Of a DNA stretch of 64,000 bases, positions 1 through 8,474 are shown in pieces (the first letter of the stretch is position 1; each line of letters begins with the position of its first letter). This stretch comes from Palsa-504 sp963744575 (GTDB lineage: Bacteria; Actinomycetota; Actinomycetes; Streptosporangiales; Streptosporangiaceae), in assembly GCA_963744575.1 (NCBI GenBank), contig CAVUUF010000014.1:1-64000 (forward strand), written 5' to 3'. The notes beneath the pieces were generated by a model, which did not search any database, was not told the DNA's origin, and saw only the letters and a list, made by a program, of their open reading frames with translations. A program made the position numbers and the translations under genes.

Positions 1-386
1 CCAGCGGGCCGGAACAGGCCGGCCCGGCTGTCCCGCTCAGGCTCCGAAATGCGCTTCCGGGCGGACGGCGCCCGCCCTCATCCTCCCGTCAGCCTCACGC
101 ATCCCGCTACTCTCACCCGTTGCTTCACCTCCGGGCTGGCGAACGCCATGAAACGGCATCGCTGCCACATCGATGTCGCCCCGGCAACAGCGCTGCCACA
201 TCGATGCTGTTCAGGCTCGGGTTGCCGGGGGAAGGTGAGGCACGAGGTGCTGGAGGTGCGGGGAGGCGAGGATCCAGGCGGGGCGGAGCCGGAGATCCGG
301 AAGGTGAGGGGCTGGGGTGGCTGGCGTGGGTGAAGGTCTTGGGTTAAGAGACTGGAGAGGGTTGGCGTCTAGTGAAGTGGGCTTGG
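1..386. other. Intergenic region downstream of aspS; no gene recognised
   Basis: No open frame here resembles a known family. The stretch holds a two-unit 31-bp repeat (listed separately) and, toward aspS, three copies of a 14-bp motif. The short overlapping frames at its left are in repeat and low-complexity GC-rich sequence and have no convincing ribosome binding site. Whatever gene lies left of base 1 is outside the window. Confidence 0.5.
152..215 (-). repeat. Two-unit 31-bp intergenic repeat with ACATCGATGT-type core, copy A
   Basis: Read on the minus strand, GCATCGATGTGGCAGCG is followed 31 bp later by ACATCGATGTGGCAGCG, with GTTGCCGGGGCG between. Copy B at 54248-54303, on the plus strand, has the same architecture, the same 31-bp period and an identical 19-bp stretch. 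The core ACATCGATGT is a 10-bp palindrome, so each unit could bind a dimeric protein. The two copies lie about 54 kb apart in unrelated intergenic regions, so this is a dispersed element. Its function is unknown; two units are too few to call a CRISPR array, and the spacer-like part is itself conserved. Confidence 0.7.
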
Positions 387-432
387 TTAAGAGGCTGGCC
401 TGGAGTGACGGGCACTGGGGTTAAGAGGCTGG
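342..432. repeat. Three 14-bp direct repeats at the 3' end of aspS
   Basis: GGTTAAGAGGCTGG occurs at 385-398 and 419-432, and with one change at 342-355. Two copies lie inside or across the end of the aspS reading frame, and the aspS TAA stop (complement of 387-389) falls inside the middle copy. This suggests local duplication at the gene end. Function unknown. Confidence 0.6.
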
Positions 433-2171
433 GTGTCTGGAGGAGCTGGGATGGCGTCGATGCCGGCTTCGCGCCGCTGGGCGGGGGTGATGGGGGTGGG
501 GGCGCCAGTGAGGGGATCCAGGCCGGAGGCTGCCTTGGGGAAGGCAATCACGTCGCGGATGCTGGCCGCCCCGGCGAGCAGCATCACCACGCGGTCCCAG
601 CCGAACGCGATGCCTCCGTGCGGCGGCGGACCGTACTTGAACGCGTCGAGCAGGAAGCCGAACTGGGACCGGGCCTCCTGCTCGGACAGGCCGATCACGT
701 CGAATACGTCTTGCTGCATCGCGGAGGAGTGGATACGGATCGACCCGCCGCCGATCTCGTAGCCGTTGCACACGATGTCGTACGCGTCGGCCAGCGCCTC
801 GCCGGGCTCGGCGGCGAACTTGTCCGCCCACTCGGGCAGCGGCGCGGTGAACGGGTGGTGCACCGACGTCCAGCCGCCCGCGCCGTCCTCCTCGAACATC
901 GGCGCGTCCACTACCCACAGGAACGACCAGGCGGATTCGTCGATCAGGCCGCAGCGCTGGCCGATCTCCAGCCGGGCCGCGCCGAGCAGTTCCCGGGCGT
1001 CCGAGGCGGGACCCGCCGCGAAGAACACGCAGTCGCCCGGGGCGGCGCCGGTCGCCGTGGCCAGGCCGGACCGCTCCGCCTCGGACAGGTTCCTGGCCAC
1101 CGGGCCGGTGATCTCACCGTCCGGGCCGATCAGCGCGTAGGCGAGGCCGCGCGCGCCGCGGGACCGGGCCCACTCCTGCCAGCCGTCGAGCTCGCGCCGG
1201 GACTGCGCGGCGCCGCCCGGCATCACCACGGCACCCACGTACGGCGCCTGGAACACCCGGAACTCCGTCCCGGCGAAGTATTCGGTCAGGTCGGTGAGCT
1301 CGCAGCCGAAGCGCAGGTCGGGCTTGTCCGAGCCGTACCTGGCCAGGGCTTCCGCGTAGGTCATCCGGGGCAGCGGAGTGGGCACCTGGTACCCGGCCAG
1401 CCCGGACCAGAGCCTGGTCACGATGTCCTCGGCCACGGCGATGACGTCGTCGCGGGTGACGAACGACATCTCGATGTCGATCTGGGTGAACTCGGGCTGC
1501 CGGTCCTTGCGGAAGTCCTCGTCCCGGAAGCAGCGGGCCAGCTGGTAGTACCGCTCCAGGCCGCCGACCATCAGCAGCTGCTTGAACAGCTGCGGCGACT
1601 GCGGCAGCGCGTACCAGTTGCCGGGCCGCAGCCGCACCGGGACCAGGAAATCGCGCGCGCCCTCTGGCGTGGACCTGGTCAGGTAGGGCGTCTCCACGTT
1701 CACGAACCGGTGCTCGCGCATCACGTCGGAGAGCAGGTAGGCGGCCCGCGAGCGGATCCGCAGCGCCCGCGCGGTGTCCTCGCGCCTGATGTCCAGGTAC
1801 CGGTACTTGAGCCGGATGTCCTCGCTGACCTCGGCGGAGCCTTCGACCGGGAACGGCAGCGGGTCGGCCTCGCTGAGCACCTCGACCTCGTCCGCGACGA
1901 CCTCGATCTGGCCGGTGGGCAGGTCGGGGTTCTCGTTCCCGGCCGGCCGGGCGCGCACCATCCCGGTCACCAGCACGCAGAACTCGGCGCGCACGTCATG
2001 GCCGACGGCTTCCTCACCGCGCCACACCACCTGCACCACGCCGCTCGCGTCCCGCAGGTCGATGAAGACCACGCCGCCGTGGTCCCGGCGGCGCGCCACC
2101 CAGCCCGCCAGCGCCACGTGCTCCCCGGCGTCCGACGCCCGCAGCGTCCCCGCCTCATGGGTCCGGATCAT
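387..2171 (-). CDS. aspS: Aspartyl-tRNA synthetase, probably non-discriminating (Asp/Asn)
   Basis: Class II aminoacyl-tRNA synthetase that charges tRNA-Asp, and probably tRNA-Asn, with aspartate in the cytoplasm. The protein is 594 aa, normal for bacterial AspRS with its inserted GAD domain. An OB-fold anticodon-binding domain comes first (residues about 1-110), then the catalytic core; motif 3 GIAFGWDRVVMLLAG is near the C-terminus, followed by the usual tail PLTGAPTPITPAQRREAGID. I chose the ATG at 2171 because homology begins there (IRTHEAGTLR) and a GAGAGGGG lies upstream; the frame is open a further 38 codons. H31 (in RRRDHGG) and G78 match the residues that mark non-discriminating bacterial AspRS, which works with GatCAB amidotransferase. 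That specificity is inferred, not shown. Confidence 0.95.
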   Translation of the reverse strand: MIRTHEAGTLRASDAGEHVALAGWVARRRDHGGVVFIDLRDASGVVQVVWRGEEAVGHDVRAEFCVLVTGMVRARPAGNENPDLPTGQIEVVADEVEVLSEADPLPFPVEGSAEVSEDIRLKYRYLDIRREDTARALRIRSRAAYLLSDVMREHRFVNVETPYLTRSTPEGARDFLVPVRLRPGNWYALPQSPQLFKQLLMVGGLERYYQLARCFRDEDFRKDRQPEFTQIDIEMSFVTRDDVIAVAEDIVTRLWSGLAGYQVPTPLPRMTYAEALARYGSDKPDLRFGCELTDLTEYFAGTEFRVFQAPYVGAVVMPGGAAQSRRELDGWQEWARSRGARGLAYALIGPDGEITGPVARNLSEAERSGLATATGAAPGDCVFFAAGPASDARELLGAARLEIGQRCGLIDESAWSFLWVVDAPMFEEDGAGGWTSVHHPFTAPLPEWADKFAAEPGEALADAYDIVCNGYEIGGGSIRIHSSAMQQDVFDVIGLSEQEARSQFGFLLDAFKYGPPPHGGIAFGWDRVVMLLAGAASIRDVIAFPKAASGLDPLTGAPTPITPAQRREAGIDAIPAPPDTQPLNPSARHSRPAS

Positions 2172-2281
2172 CGCGCTGAAGCCCCTCTCGTCTGACAGCT
2201 TCCGGTCCCGGACGTGCTGCCGCTCATTCCCACAGGATCCCTTTTTATCCGAACGGGCCGGGTTACCGCCCCGGCCACTCC

Positions 2282-3031
2282 TCACAAGCCGCGGCTGGGA
2301 CCCGACGCCGGGTTCAGGCCCGTCAGGAACGGGTTCGCCCGTCGTTCGGCGCCGATGGTCGTCTGCGGCCCGTGCCCGGACAGCACCACGGTCTCGTCCG
2401 GCAGGGTCAGGCAGACCCGTGCCAGGCTGCGCAGGATCGCGGGGTAGTCCCCGCCGGGCAGGTCGGTCCGCCCGATCGACCCCGCGAACAGCAAGTCACC
2501 CGAGAACAATACGCCAGCGCTGGGGGGGTGGGCTGTTTGGGCGGCGGCGATTTTGCCTTCACCCTGAACCGTAATCGGCGCATCCATTGGCAGCCGGAAT
2601 GTCACGGATCCCTCGGTGTGCCCAGGCGCGTGGTTCACCACGATCTCGAGCCCGGCCAGGCGCAAAGTCATCCCGTCGGCCAGTTCTTTTACATCGTCGG
2701 GTTCGGTGAATTCCAGGCCGCCGAACAACTGCTGCCCGGCCCCAAGCGGGAACCCCTTGGCCGGGTCGCTGAGCAGGGCGCGGTCGTCCGGGTGGATGTA
2801 GGCGGAGATGCCCTTCGCGCCGCAGACCGGGGCGACGGACCAGATGTGGTCGATGTGACCGTGCGTGAGCAGGACCGCGGCGGGCTTGAGCCGGTGGGCG
2901 GCCACAAGCTCGTCGATCCCGCGCTCGGCGTCCTGGCCGGGATCGATGATCACGCACTCGGTGCCGGCCGCGGGCGCGACCACATAACAGTTGGCCGCGA
3001 ACGCGCCGGCCGGGAACCCTGCGACGAGCAC
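2282..3031 (-). CDS. MBL-fold metallo-hydrolase, glyoxalase II-like
   Basis: A 249-aa cytoplasmic metallo-beta-lactamase-fold hydrolase. The zinc motif HGHIDH lies near residue 58, a further His in NHAPGHTEGS, and a late Asp in FSGDLLFAGS, all as in hydroxyacylglutathione hydrolase-like proteins. The substrate cannot be read from sequence; a thioester of a small thiol is the usual assumption. In many actinobacteria this gene sits between the cyclophilin gene and hisS-aspS. Here it lies directly upstream of aspS with about 110 bp between its stop and the chosen aspS start, and hisS is missing. It diverges from the cyclophilin gene at 3291. Confidence 0.85.
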   Translation of the reverse strand: MLVAGFPAGAFAANCYVVAPAAGTECVIIDPGQDAERGIDELVAAHRLKPAAVLLTHGHIDHIWSVAPVCGAKGISAYIHPDDRALLSDPAKGFPLGAGQQLFGGLEFTEPDDVKELADGMTLRLAGLEIVVNHAPGHTEGSVTFRLPMDAPITVQGEGKIAAAQTAHPPSAGVLFSGDLLFAGSIGRTDLPGGDYPAILRSLARVCLTLPDETVVLSGHGPQTTIGAERRANPFLTGLNPASGPSRGL

Positions 3032-3290
3032 AACCGTCCTTTCTCACGGTACGGTGTCTCAGGCTACCGAGCGGACCTGCATGGCCGCGAACCGATAACG
3101 AAGGGTGCCGGCCCCGGCATCGGGCAGGTACGATTCGCGAACGATCGCGAATATCGCGGCGGCTTCCGGGGGTCGCCTCCGGCGCCCTGCCTGGTCTCGG
3201 GATCAGAGGTATGCATCGGGGTCGTCGGCCTGCCTCCCGTGAATACCAGCGGTAGCCGGAATGTGCGACAGGCCAAGGAGGACGCGACCG

Positions 3291-4157
3291 GTGGCGGGTA
3301 AGAACGAACGCCAGCGCAGGCAAGGCAGGGAAAGGCACCGCCGCCAGCAGGAGCAGCGGCTGGCCAGGCGGCAGCAGATACGCAGGCGCTGGGCGATCGG
3401 GACCGTCGCGGTCCTGGTGGCCGCGCTCCTCGGTACCCTGCTCGTGGTGTTCCTCCCGAGCGGAGGCGCCAAGAAGGCGACGGCGTCGGCATCCAAATCG
3501 CCGAGCGCCTCGCCGACCGCCACCGCGACGGCCGTGGCCGAGCCGGCCCATCACTGCAGTTACACGGCGGCCACCCCGGCGGCGAAGAAGGTGAGCCTGC
3601 CGCCGGCCGCGCCCGATTACACGGCCAGCTACCAGGCCACGATCGACACCAACCTCGGCAATATCACGTTCAACCTGCTCAACAGCAAGGCCACCTGCAC
3701 CGTCAATTCCTTTGTCCACCTGGCCGAGGCTGGCTACTTCAGCAACACCCAGTGCCACCGGCTGGTGAGCAGCGGGATCTACGTGCTGCAGTGCGGCGAC
3801 CCGTACGCGACCGGCACCGCCAAGCTGAGCTGCAGCACGACCAGCAAAATCGGTTCCGGCACGCCGGGTTACGATTTCGCCAGTGAGAACCTTACCGGGG
3901 CCAAATACCCGGCGGGAACGGTAGCGATGGCTAACGAAGGCACGGCGAGCAGTAACGGCAGCCAGTTCTTCATCGTGTACAAGGACAGCACATCCGGCCT
4001 AACGGCTTCATATACACCCTTCGCCACGGTGTCGTCCGGACTCGATATCGTCAAGAATGTGGCTAAGGATGGATACTCGTGTCAGTACGGACAGGCCGGC
4101 GGCGGCGCCCCGAAGGAAAAGGTCATCGTTGACAGCGTGACGATCAAGAAATCCTGA
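3291..4157 (+). CDS. Membrane-anchored cyclophilin-type peptidyl-prolyl isomerase
   Basis: A 288-aa extracytoplasmic foldase candidate. The GTG at 3291 is chosen because AAGGAGGA lies 8 bases upstream; an ATG at 3261 in the same frame lacks such a site. A basic, Arg/Gln-rich N-terminus (about 30 residues) is followed by one membrane helix (about 35-56), a Ser/Ala/Thr linker, and a cyclophilin domain to the end. GSQFFI and the CHR...GDP segment match the active-site strands, but the usual FHR phenylalanine is Cys and several extra cysteines are present. It may therefore be disulfide-bonded and less active than classical cyclophilins. It is followed after 29 bp by the DUF349 gene and is probably co-transcribed with it. 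Confidence 0.85.
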   Translation: MAGKNERQRRQGRERHRRQQEQRLARRQQIRRRWAIGTVAVLVAALLGTLLVVFLPSGGAKKATASASKSPSASPTATATAVAEPAHHCSYTAATPAAKKVSLPPAAPDYTASYQATIDTNLGNITFNLLNSKATCTVNSFVHLAEAGYFSNTQCHRLVSSGIYVLQCGDPYATGTAKLSCSTTSKIGSGTPGYDFASENLTGAKYPAGTVAMANEGTASSNGSQFFIVYKDSTSGLTASYTPFATVSSGLDIVKNVAKDGYSCQYGQAGGGAPKEKVIVDSVTIKKS

Positions 4158-4186
4158 CACGAGCACGACAACGCAGGAGGTTCGCC

Positions 4187-5425
4187 GTGACCACCGCCTA
4201 CCATCCGTGGGGCCGGGTAGACCCCGACGGGACGGTCTATGTCCGCACCGCCGACGGCGAGCGGGTGATCGGCTCATGGCAGGCGGGGAGCCCGGAAGAG
4301 GCGATTGCCTTCTACCAGCGCAAGTACGAGGCGCTCGAGACCGAGGTGGTCTTGCTCGAGCAGCGGATCGCGGCCACCGACATGGCTCCCGCCCAGGCCG
4401 CGGCCAGCGTCCAGCGGCTGCTGAACAGCATCGCGGAGGCCAACGCGCTCGGTGACCTGGATGGGCTACGGGCACGGCTGGAACGGCTGACCGAGGACGT
4501 CGGCCACCGCCGCGAAGAAGCCAGGGCGGCCCGGGAGCAGGCGCGGGTCGCGGCCCGGGAGGTCAAGGAGCGGATCGTCGGCGAGGCCGAGCAGATCGCC
4601 GTCGAGGCCACCCACTGGAAGAGCAGCGGTGAGCGGATGCGCGAACTGCTGGAGGAGTGGAAGGCGGCACCGCACGCCGAGCGGGCCGTCGAGGCCGCGC
4701 TGTGGAAGCGGCTGTCCGCGGCCCGGAACACGTTCACCAAGCGGCGCAAGGCCTACTTCGCCACACTGGAGGCCGAGCGTGAGGACGTCAGGGTTCGCAA
4801 AGAGAAGCTCTGCGCCGACGCCGAGGCGCTGTCGGGTACCACCGACTGGGGACCGACTACCAGCGCGTTCCGCGAGCTGATGCGCCAGTGGAAGGCGGCC
4901 GGGCGGGCGGATCGGGACTCCGAGGCCGAGCTGTGGAAGCGGTTCAGGGCGGCGCAGGATAAGTTCTTCAACGCGCGCGCCGAGGTGTTCTCGGCCAAAG
5001 ACGCCGCGCTACGCGAGCACGCCGAGGCCAAGCAGCAGCTGCTGGATCAGGCTCAGACGCTGCTGCCGGTGACCGACGTCCGCGCGGCCAGGTCGGCGCT
5101 GCGCGGCATCCAGGAGCGCTGGGAGCAGCTCGGGGCGGTGCCCAGGGATTCGCGCGAGCACCTGGAAGGTGGGCTGCGGCGGGTCGAGGACGCGGTGCGC
5201 AAGGCGGAGGAAGCCCAGTGGCGCCGGTCCAACCCCGAAGCGCTGGCGCGTGCCGAGGGCACGGTGGCCCAGCTGCGCTCGACCATCGCGCAGCTCGAGC
5301 GGCAGCTGGCCCAGGCGCGTGACCGCGGCGACGCAAGAGCCGCGGCCAGCACCGAGGAGGCGCTGACGGCCCGCCGGGCCTGGCTCGCCGAGGCCGAGCA
5401 CACGCTGGCCGAATTCTCTCAGTAG
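4187..5425 (+). CDS. DUF349-repeat protein
   Basis: A 412-aa, highly charged, mostly helical protein with tandem DUF349 units. Repeated ...LWKR(L/F)xAAxxxFxxxR segments occur around residues 165-190 and 245-270, with a third unit near 320-345 and long heptad-like stretches between. The C-terminus (about 355-412) is a coiled coil. GCAGGAGG sits 6 bases before the GTG start. No enzymatic motif is seen. The family is common in actinobacteria beside relA and the cyclophilin gene; its biochemical role is not established and I do not assign one. It converges on relA, with two hairpins between. Confidence 0.85.
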   Translation: MTTAYHPWGRVDPDGTVYVRTADGERVIGSWQAGSPEEAIAFYQRKYEALETEVVLLEQRIAATDMAPAQAAASVQRLLNSIAEANALGDLDGLRARLERLTEDVGHRREEARAAREQARVAAREVKERIVGEAEQIAVEATHWKSSGERMRELLEEWKAAPHAERAVEAALWKRLSAARNTFTKRRKAYFATLEAEREDVRVRKEKLCADAEALSGTTDWGPTTSAFRELMRQWKAAGRADRDSEAELWKRFRAAQDKFFNARAEVFSAKDAALREHAEAKQQLLDQAQTLLPVTDVRAARSALRGIQERWEQLGAVPRDSREHLEGGLRRVEDAVRKAEEAQWRRSNPEALARAEGTVAQLRSTIAQLERQLAQARDRGDARAAASTEEALTARRAWLAEAEHTLAEFSQ

Positions 5426-5464
5426 CCCAGGAGGACGACCCCCTGGAACCCCCGCAATCTCGCT

Positions 5465-5519
5465 GTGGTACTCGCCGTAGTACCACGCGGCTGGGGGGCC
5501 GTCGGCCCCCGCAGCCGCG
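5465..5519. terminator. Tandem hairpins between convergent DUF349 gene and relA
   Basis: Two adjacent inverted repeats. GTGGTAC/GTACCAC has an 8-base loop (5465-5471 with 5480-5486). A strong GC stem runs from 5486 to 5519, with arms CGCGGCTGGGGGGCC and GGCCCCCGCAGCCGCG, a 3-base loop and one bulge. They occupy the gap between two converging genes, so they probably act in both directions; there is no T-tract. Confidence 0.7.
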
Positions 5520-5522
5520 CGG

Positions 5523-8132
5523 TCAGCTGGTGACGCGGTAGACGTCGTAGACGCCGTCGATGGCGCGCACGGCGCGCAGCACATGGCCAAGATGCTTCGG
5601 ATCGCCCATCTCGAAGGTGAACCGGCTGAACGCCACCCGGTCCCGGCTGGTGGTCACGGTGGCGGACAGGATGTTCACGTGCTGGTCGGACAGCACCCGG
5701 GTCACGTCGGAGAGCAGGCGGGTCCGGTCGAGCGCTTCCACCTGGATGGCGACCAGGAAGACCGAGCCCTCGGTCGGCGCCCAGTGGACATCGACCATCC
5801 GCTCACGCTGGGTGTCGGTCAGATGGGCCAGGTTCACGCAGTCGACCCGGTGCACGGACACGCCGTGGCCGTGGGTGACGAAGCCGATGATCTCGTCGCC
5901 GGGCACCGGGGTGCAGCACCGGGAGAGCCGCACCCACACGTCGGACGCGCCGTCGACCTCGACTCCCGAATCGCCGGTCGTCCGGGGCGGCGGCGCCTTG
6001 GTCGGCAGCGTGGCCTCGGCCAGGTCCTCCTGCGCGGCGTCCAGGCCGCCGAGCGACCTGACCAGCTTCTCGACCACGGACTGGGCGCTGACCCGACCCT
6101 CGCCGACCGCCGCGTACAGCGCGGAAACGTCGGCGTAGCGCAGGTCGCGGGCCAGGTTGAGCAGGCTGTCCGCGGTGGCCATCCGCTGCAGCGGCAGGCC
6201 CTGTTTCCTGATGGCCCGCGCGATCTGGTCCTTGCCCGCGTCGACGGCGGCTTCCCGGCGTTCCTTGGAGAACCACTGCCTGATCTTGTTCCTGGCCCGG
6301 GGACTCTGCACGAACTTGAGCCAGTCCCGGCTCGGGCCGGACTCGGGCGCCTTGGAGGTGAAGATCTCCACTGTATCGCCGTTGTCCAGGGTGGACTCGA
6401 GCGCCACCAGGCGGCCGTTGATCCTGGCGCCGACCGTCCGGTGCCCGACCTCGGTGTGGATGGCGTAGGCGAAGTCGACCGGCGTCGAGCCCTGTGGCAA
6501 CGGGATCACGTCACCGCGGGGGGTGAACACGTAGACCTCGCCGGCGGCCAGGTCGAAGCGGAGCGACTCGAGGAACTCGGCGGGGTCCTCGGTCTCGCGC
6601 TGCCAGTCGACCAGCTGCCTGAGCCAGCCCATCTCCTGGGATTCGTCCTTAGCGCCGGAGGCCCGGCCGAAGAACACCTCTTCCTTGTACTTCCAGTGCG
6701 CCGCGACGCCGTACTCGGCCCGGCGGTGCATGTCCCAGGTCCGGATCTGCAGCTCCACCGCCTTGCCGCCGGGCCCGATGACGGTGGTGTGCAGCGACTG
6801 GTACATGTTGAACTTCGGCATCGCGATGTAATCCTTGAACCGTCCGGGGACGGGATTCCACCGCGCGTGGATGATGCCGAGCGCCGCGTAGCAGTCCTTG
6901 ACCGAATCGACCAGGACGCGGATGCCCATCAGGTCGTAGATGTCGTCGAAGCCGACGTTCCTGGCGATCATCTTCTGGTAGATCGAGTAGTAGTGCTTGG
7001 GCCGGCCGGAGACCTTCGGGATGATCTTGGCCTCGCGCAGGTCGGCGCTGACGTCGCGGATCACTTCCTGCAGGAAGGCCTCGCGGCGCGGCGCCCGGTC
7101 GGACACCAGGCGGACGATCTCGTCGAACCGCTTGGGATACAGCGTCGCGAAGGCCAGGTCCTCGAGCTCCCACTTCACCGTGTTCATGCCGAGCCGGTGA
7201 GCGAGCGGGGCGAAGATCTCCAGGGTCTCCCTGGCCTTGCGTTCCCGCTTCTCCCGGGGCAGGTAGCGCAGCGTCCGCATGTTGTGCAGGCGGTCGGCCA
7301 GCTTGATGACCAGCACCCGGATGTCGCGGGACATCGCGACAACCATCTTGCGGACGGTCTCGGCCTCGGCCGACTCGCCGTACTTGACCTTGTCCAGCTT
7401 GGTGACGCCGTCCACCAGGGCGGCGATGTCCTCGCCGAACTCGCCGCGCAGCTCGGTCAGCGTGTACGGGGTGTCCTCCACGGTGTCGTGCAGCAGCGCG
7501 GCGCAGATGGTCTCGGTGTTCATACCGAGCTCGGCCAGGATCGTCGCCACCGCCAGCGGGTGGGTGATGTACGGGTCGCCGCTGCGGCGCTTCTGGTCAC
7601 GGTGCCAGTGAGCCGCGGAGTCGTAGGCCCGCTCGATGAGCCGGACGTCGGCCTTCGGGTGCGTCGCGCGCACGGTCTTGATCAGCGGCTCGAGCACCGG
7701 GTTGATGCCCGCGCCGCGCTGCGCGCCGAGCCGTGCCAGCCGCCGCCGGACCCCCACGGCGGGCGCCGCCGGGTCGGCGGCCTGGCTCTGCACGGCGGCC
7801 ACCCGGGCACGCTGGGCCCGGGCGGTGCCGAGCCCCGGTCCCCGCGCCGTCCCGGTCCCGTCGGCCGGGTCGGGCCGGGAAGAGGCGCCTACGTCCGGGG
7901 TGGCCTGCGGGGCGTCCGGGTCGGGGGTGGCCTGCGGGGCGTTCGCGTCGGGGCTGGCCTGCGGGGCGTCCGGGTCCGGGGGGGCCTGCGGGGCGTCCGC
8001 GTCGCCGTTGGGCGCATGCGGTTCCGGCACCTGCGCCGCTGCCGCCCCGGCCTGCTCCGCATCCTGGGCCGGACCCGGGTGCGTGTCGGCCCGGGCAGCG
8101 TCAGCGGCTCTAGTGATCACCTCACCGGCCAC
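5523..8132 (-). CDS. relA: Bifunctional (p)ppGpp synthetase/hydrolase, Rel/SpoT type
   Basis: Makes and degrades the stringent-response alarmone (p)ppGpp. The GTG at 8132 is chosen because GAGGAG precedes it by 5 bases; the frame is open further upstream. The protein is 869 aa, against about 750-850 in related actinobacteria. The N-terminal 100 or so residues are Pro/Asp/Ala-rich with a decapeptide repeat. An HD hydrolase domain follows (HDTVED intact), then the synthetase domain with RFKD, the signature of bifunctional enzymes rather than synthetase-only RelA. TGS (VYVFTPRGDVIPLPQGSTPVDF), a zinc-finger/helical region and a C-terminal ACT domain complete it. It lies downstream of apt, a usual neighbour. 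Confidence 0.95.
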   Translation of the reverse strand: MAGEVITRAADAARADTHPGPAQDAEQAGAAAAQVPEPHAPNGDADAPQAPPDPDAPQASPDANAPQATPDPDAPQATPDVGASSRPDPADGTGTARGPGLGTARAQRARVAAVQSQAADPAAPAVGVRRRLARLGAQRGAGINPVLEPLIKTVRATHPKADVRLIERAYDSAAHWHRDQKRRSGDPYITHPLAVATILAELGMNTETICAALLHDTVEDTPYTLTELRGEFGEDIAALVDGVTKLDKVKYGESAEAETVRKMVVAMSRDIRVLVIKLADRLHNMRTLRYLPREKRERKARETLEIFAPLAHRLGMNTVKWELEDLAFATLYPKRFDEIVRLVSDRAPRREAFLQEVIRDVSADLREAKIIPKVSGRPKHYYSIYQKMIARNVGFDDIYDLMGIRVLVDSVKDCYAALGIIHARWNPVPGRFKDYIAMPKFNMYQSLHTTVIGPGGKAVELQIRTWDMHRRAEYGVAAHWKYKEEVFFGRASGAKDESQEMGWLRQLVDWQRETEDPAEFLESLRFDLAAGEVYVFTPRGDVIPLPQGSTPVDFAYAIHTEVGHRTVGARINGRLVALESTLDNGDTVEIFTSKAPESGPSRDWLKFVQSPRARNKIRQWFSKERREAAVDAGKDQIARAIRKQGLPLQRMATADSLLNLARDLRYADVSALYAAVGEGRVSAQSVVEKLVRSLGGLDAAQEDLAEATLPTKAPPPRTTGDSGVEVDGASDVWVRLSRCCTPVPGDEIIGFVTHGHGVSVHRVDCVNLAHLTDTQRERMVDVHWAPTEGSVFLVAIQVEALDRTRLLSDVTRVLSDQHVNILSATVTTSRDRVAFSRFTFEMGDPKHLGHVLRAVRAIDGVYDVYRVTS
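7893..8012 (-). repeat. 30-bp tandem repeat in the relA N-terminal coding region
   Basis: About four units of roughly 30 bp encode the peptide repeat PDxxAPQA(T/S/P) in the extra N-terminal segment of Rel. Units share the DNA core GGCCTGCGGGGCGT on the plus strand. Copy number is likely to vary between strains; the enzyme's catalytic domains are not touched. Confidence 0.75.
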
Positions 8133-8311
8133 TCGCGCTCCTCGTATCGGCCAAGCCATCAGTGTACTTGGAGGTCTTAAACGCCCGATCATACGCGGGC
8201 GATTCCCCGGACGGATCATCAACCCGCCGCCGACAACGGCGGCACTCAGGGCGCTGGCCGAAGCCTCGACCGTAATACTCGGCGAGAAAACGGAGAACTA
8301 CCCCGGTTAGC

Positions 8312-8386
8312 GTGGTTGTTTCGGGCTTCGCGGTTGATCCGGTGCACTCCGCTCCCCCAATCAACCGCCGAGCCCGAATCGACCAC
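8312..8386. terminator. Long inverted repeat between apt and relA
   Basis: Two 27-base arms (8312-8338 and 8360-8386) pair with about four or five mismatches across a 21-base loop. It lies downstream of apt and about 180 bp upstream of relA, in a 340-bp gap that otherwise holds only a 16-bp tandem repeat. It may end apt transcription, or form a structured relA leader. There is no T-tract. Confidence 0.55.
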
Positions 8387-8442
8387 GATAATCAGCGGAC
8401 ATAAGCCAGGAAAACGACAATGCCACCCGGTGGATTCAATTA

Positions 8443-8474
8443 CCACCCGACGGGGGAGCCACCCGACGGGGGAG
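8443..8474. repeat. Two perfect 16-bp tandem units at the apt stop
   Basis: CCACCCGACGGGGGAG is present twice back to back, immediately after the apt stop codon (complement of 8475-8477). Apparently a simple local duplication. Confidence 0.7.

Noticed and set aside
372..2195. Long plus-strand open frame opposite aspS
   Set aside because: It mirrors the aspS codons, is Arg/Gly/Val-rich with no family features, and has no ribosome site; typical antisense shadow in GC-rich DNA.
5583..8180. 865-codon plus-strand frame opposite relA
   Set aside because: Complement of a clearly conserved gene; composition is that of antisense codons.
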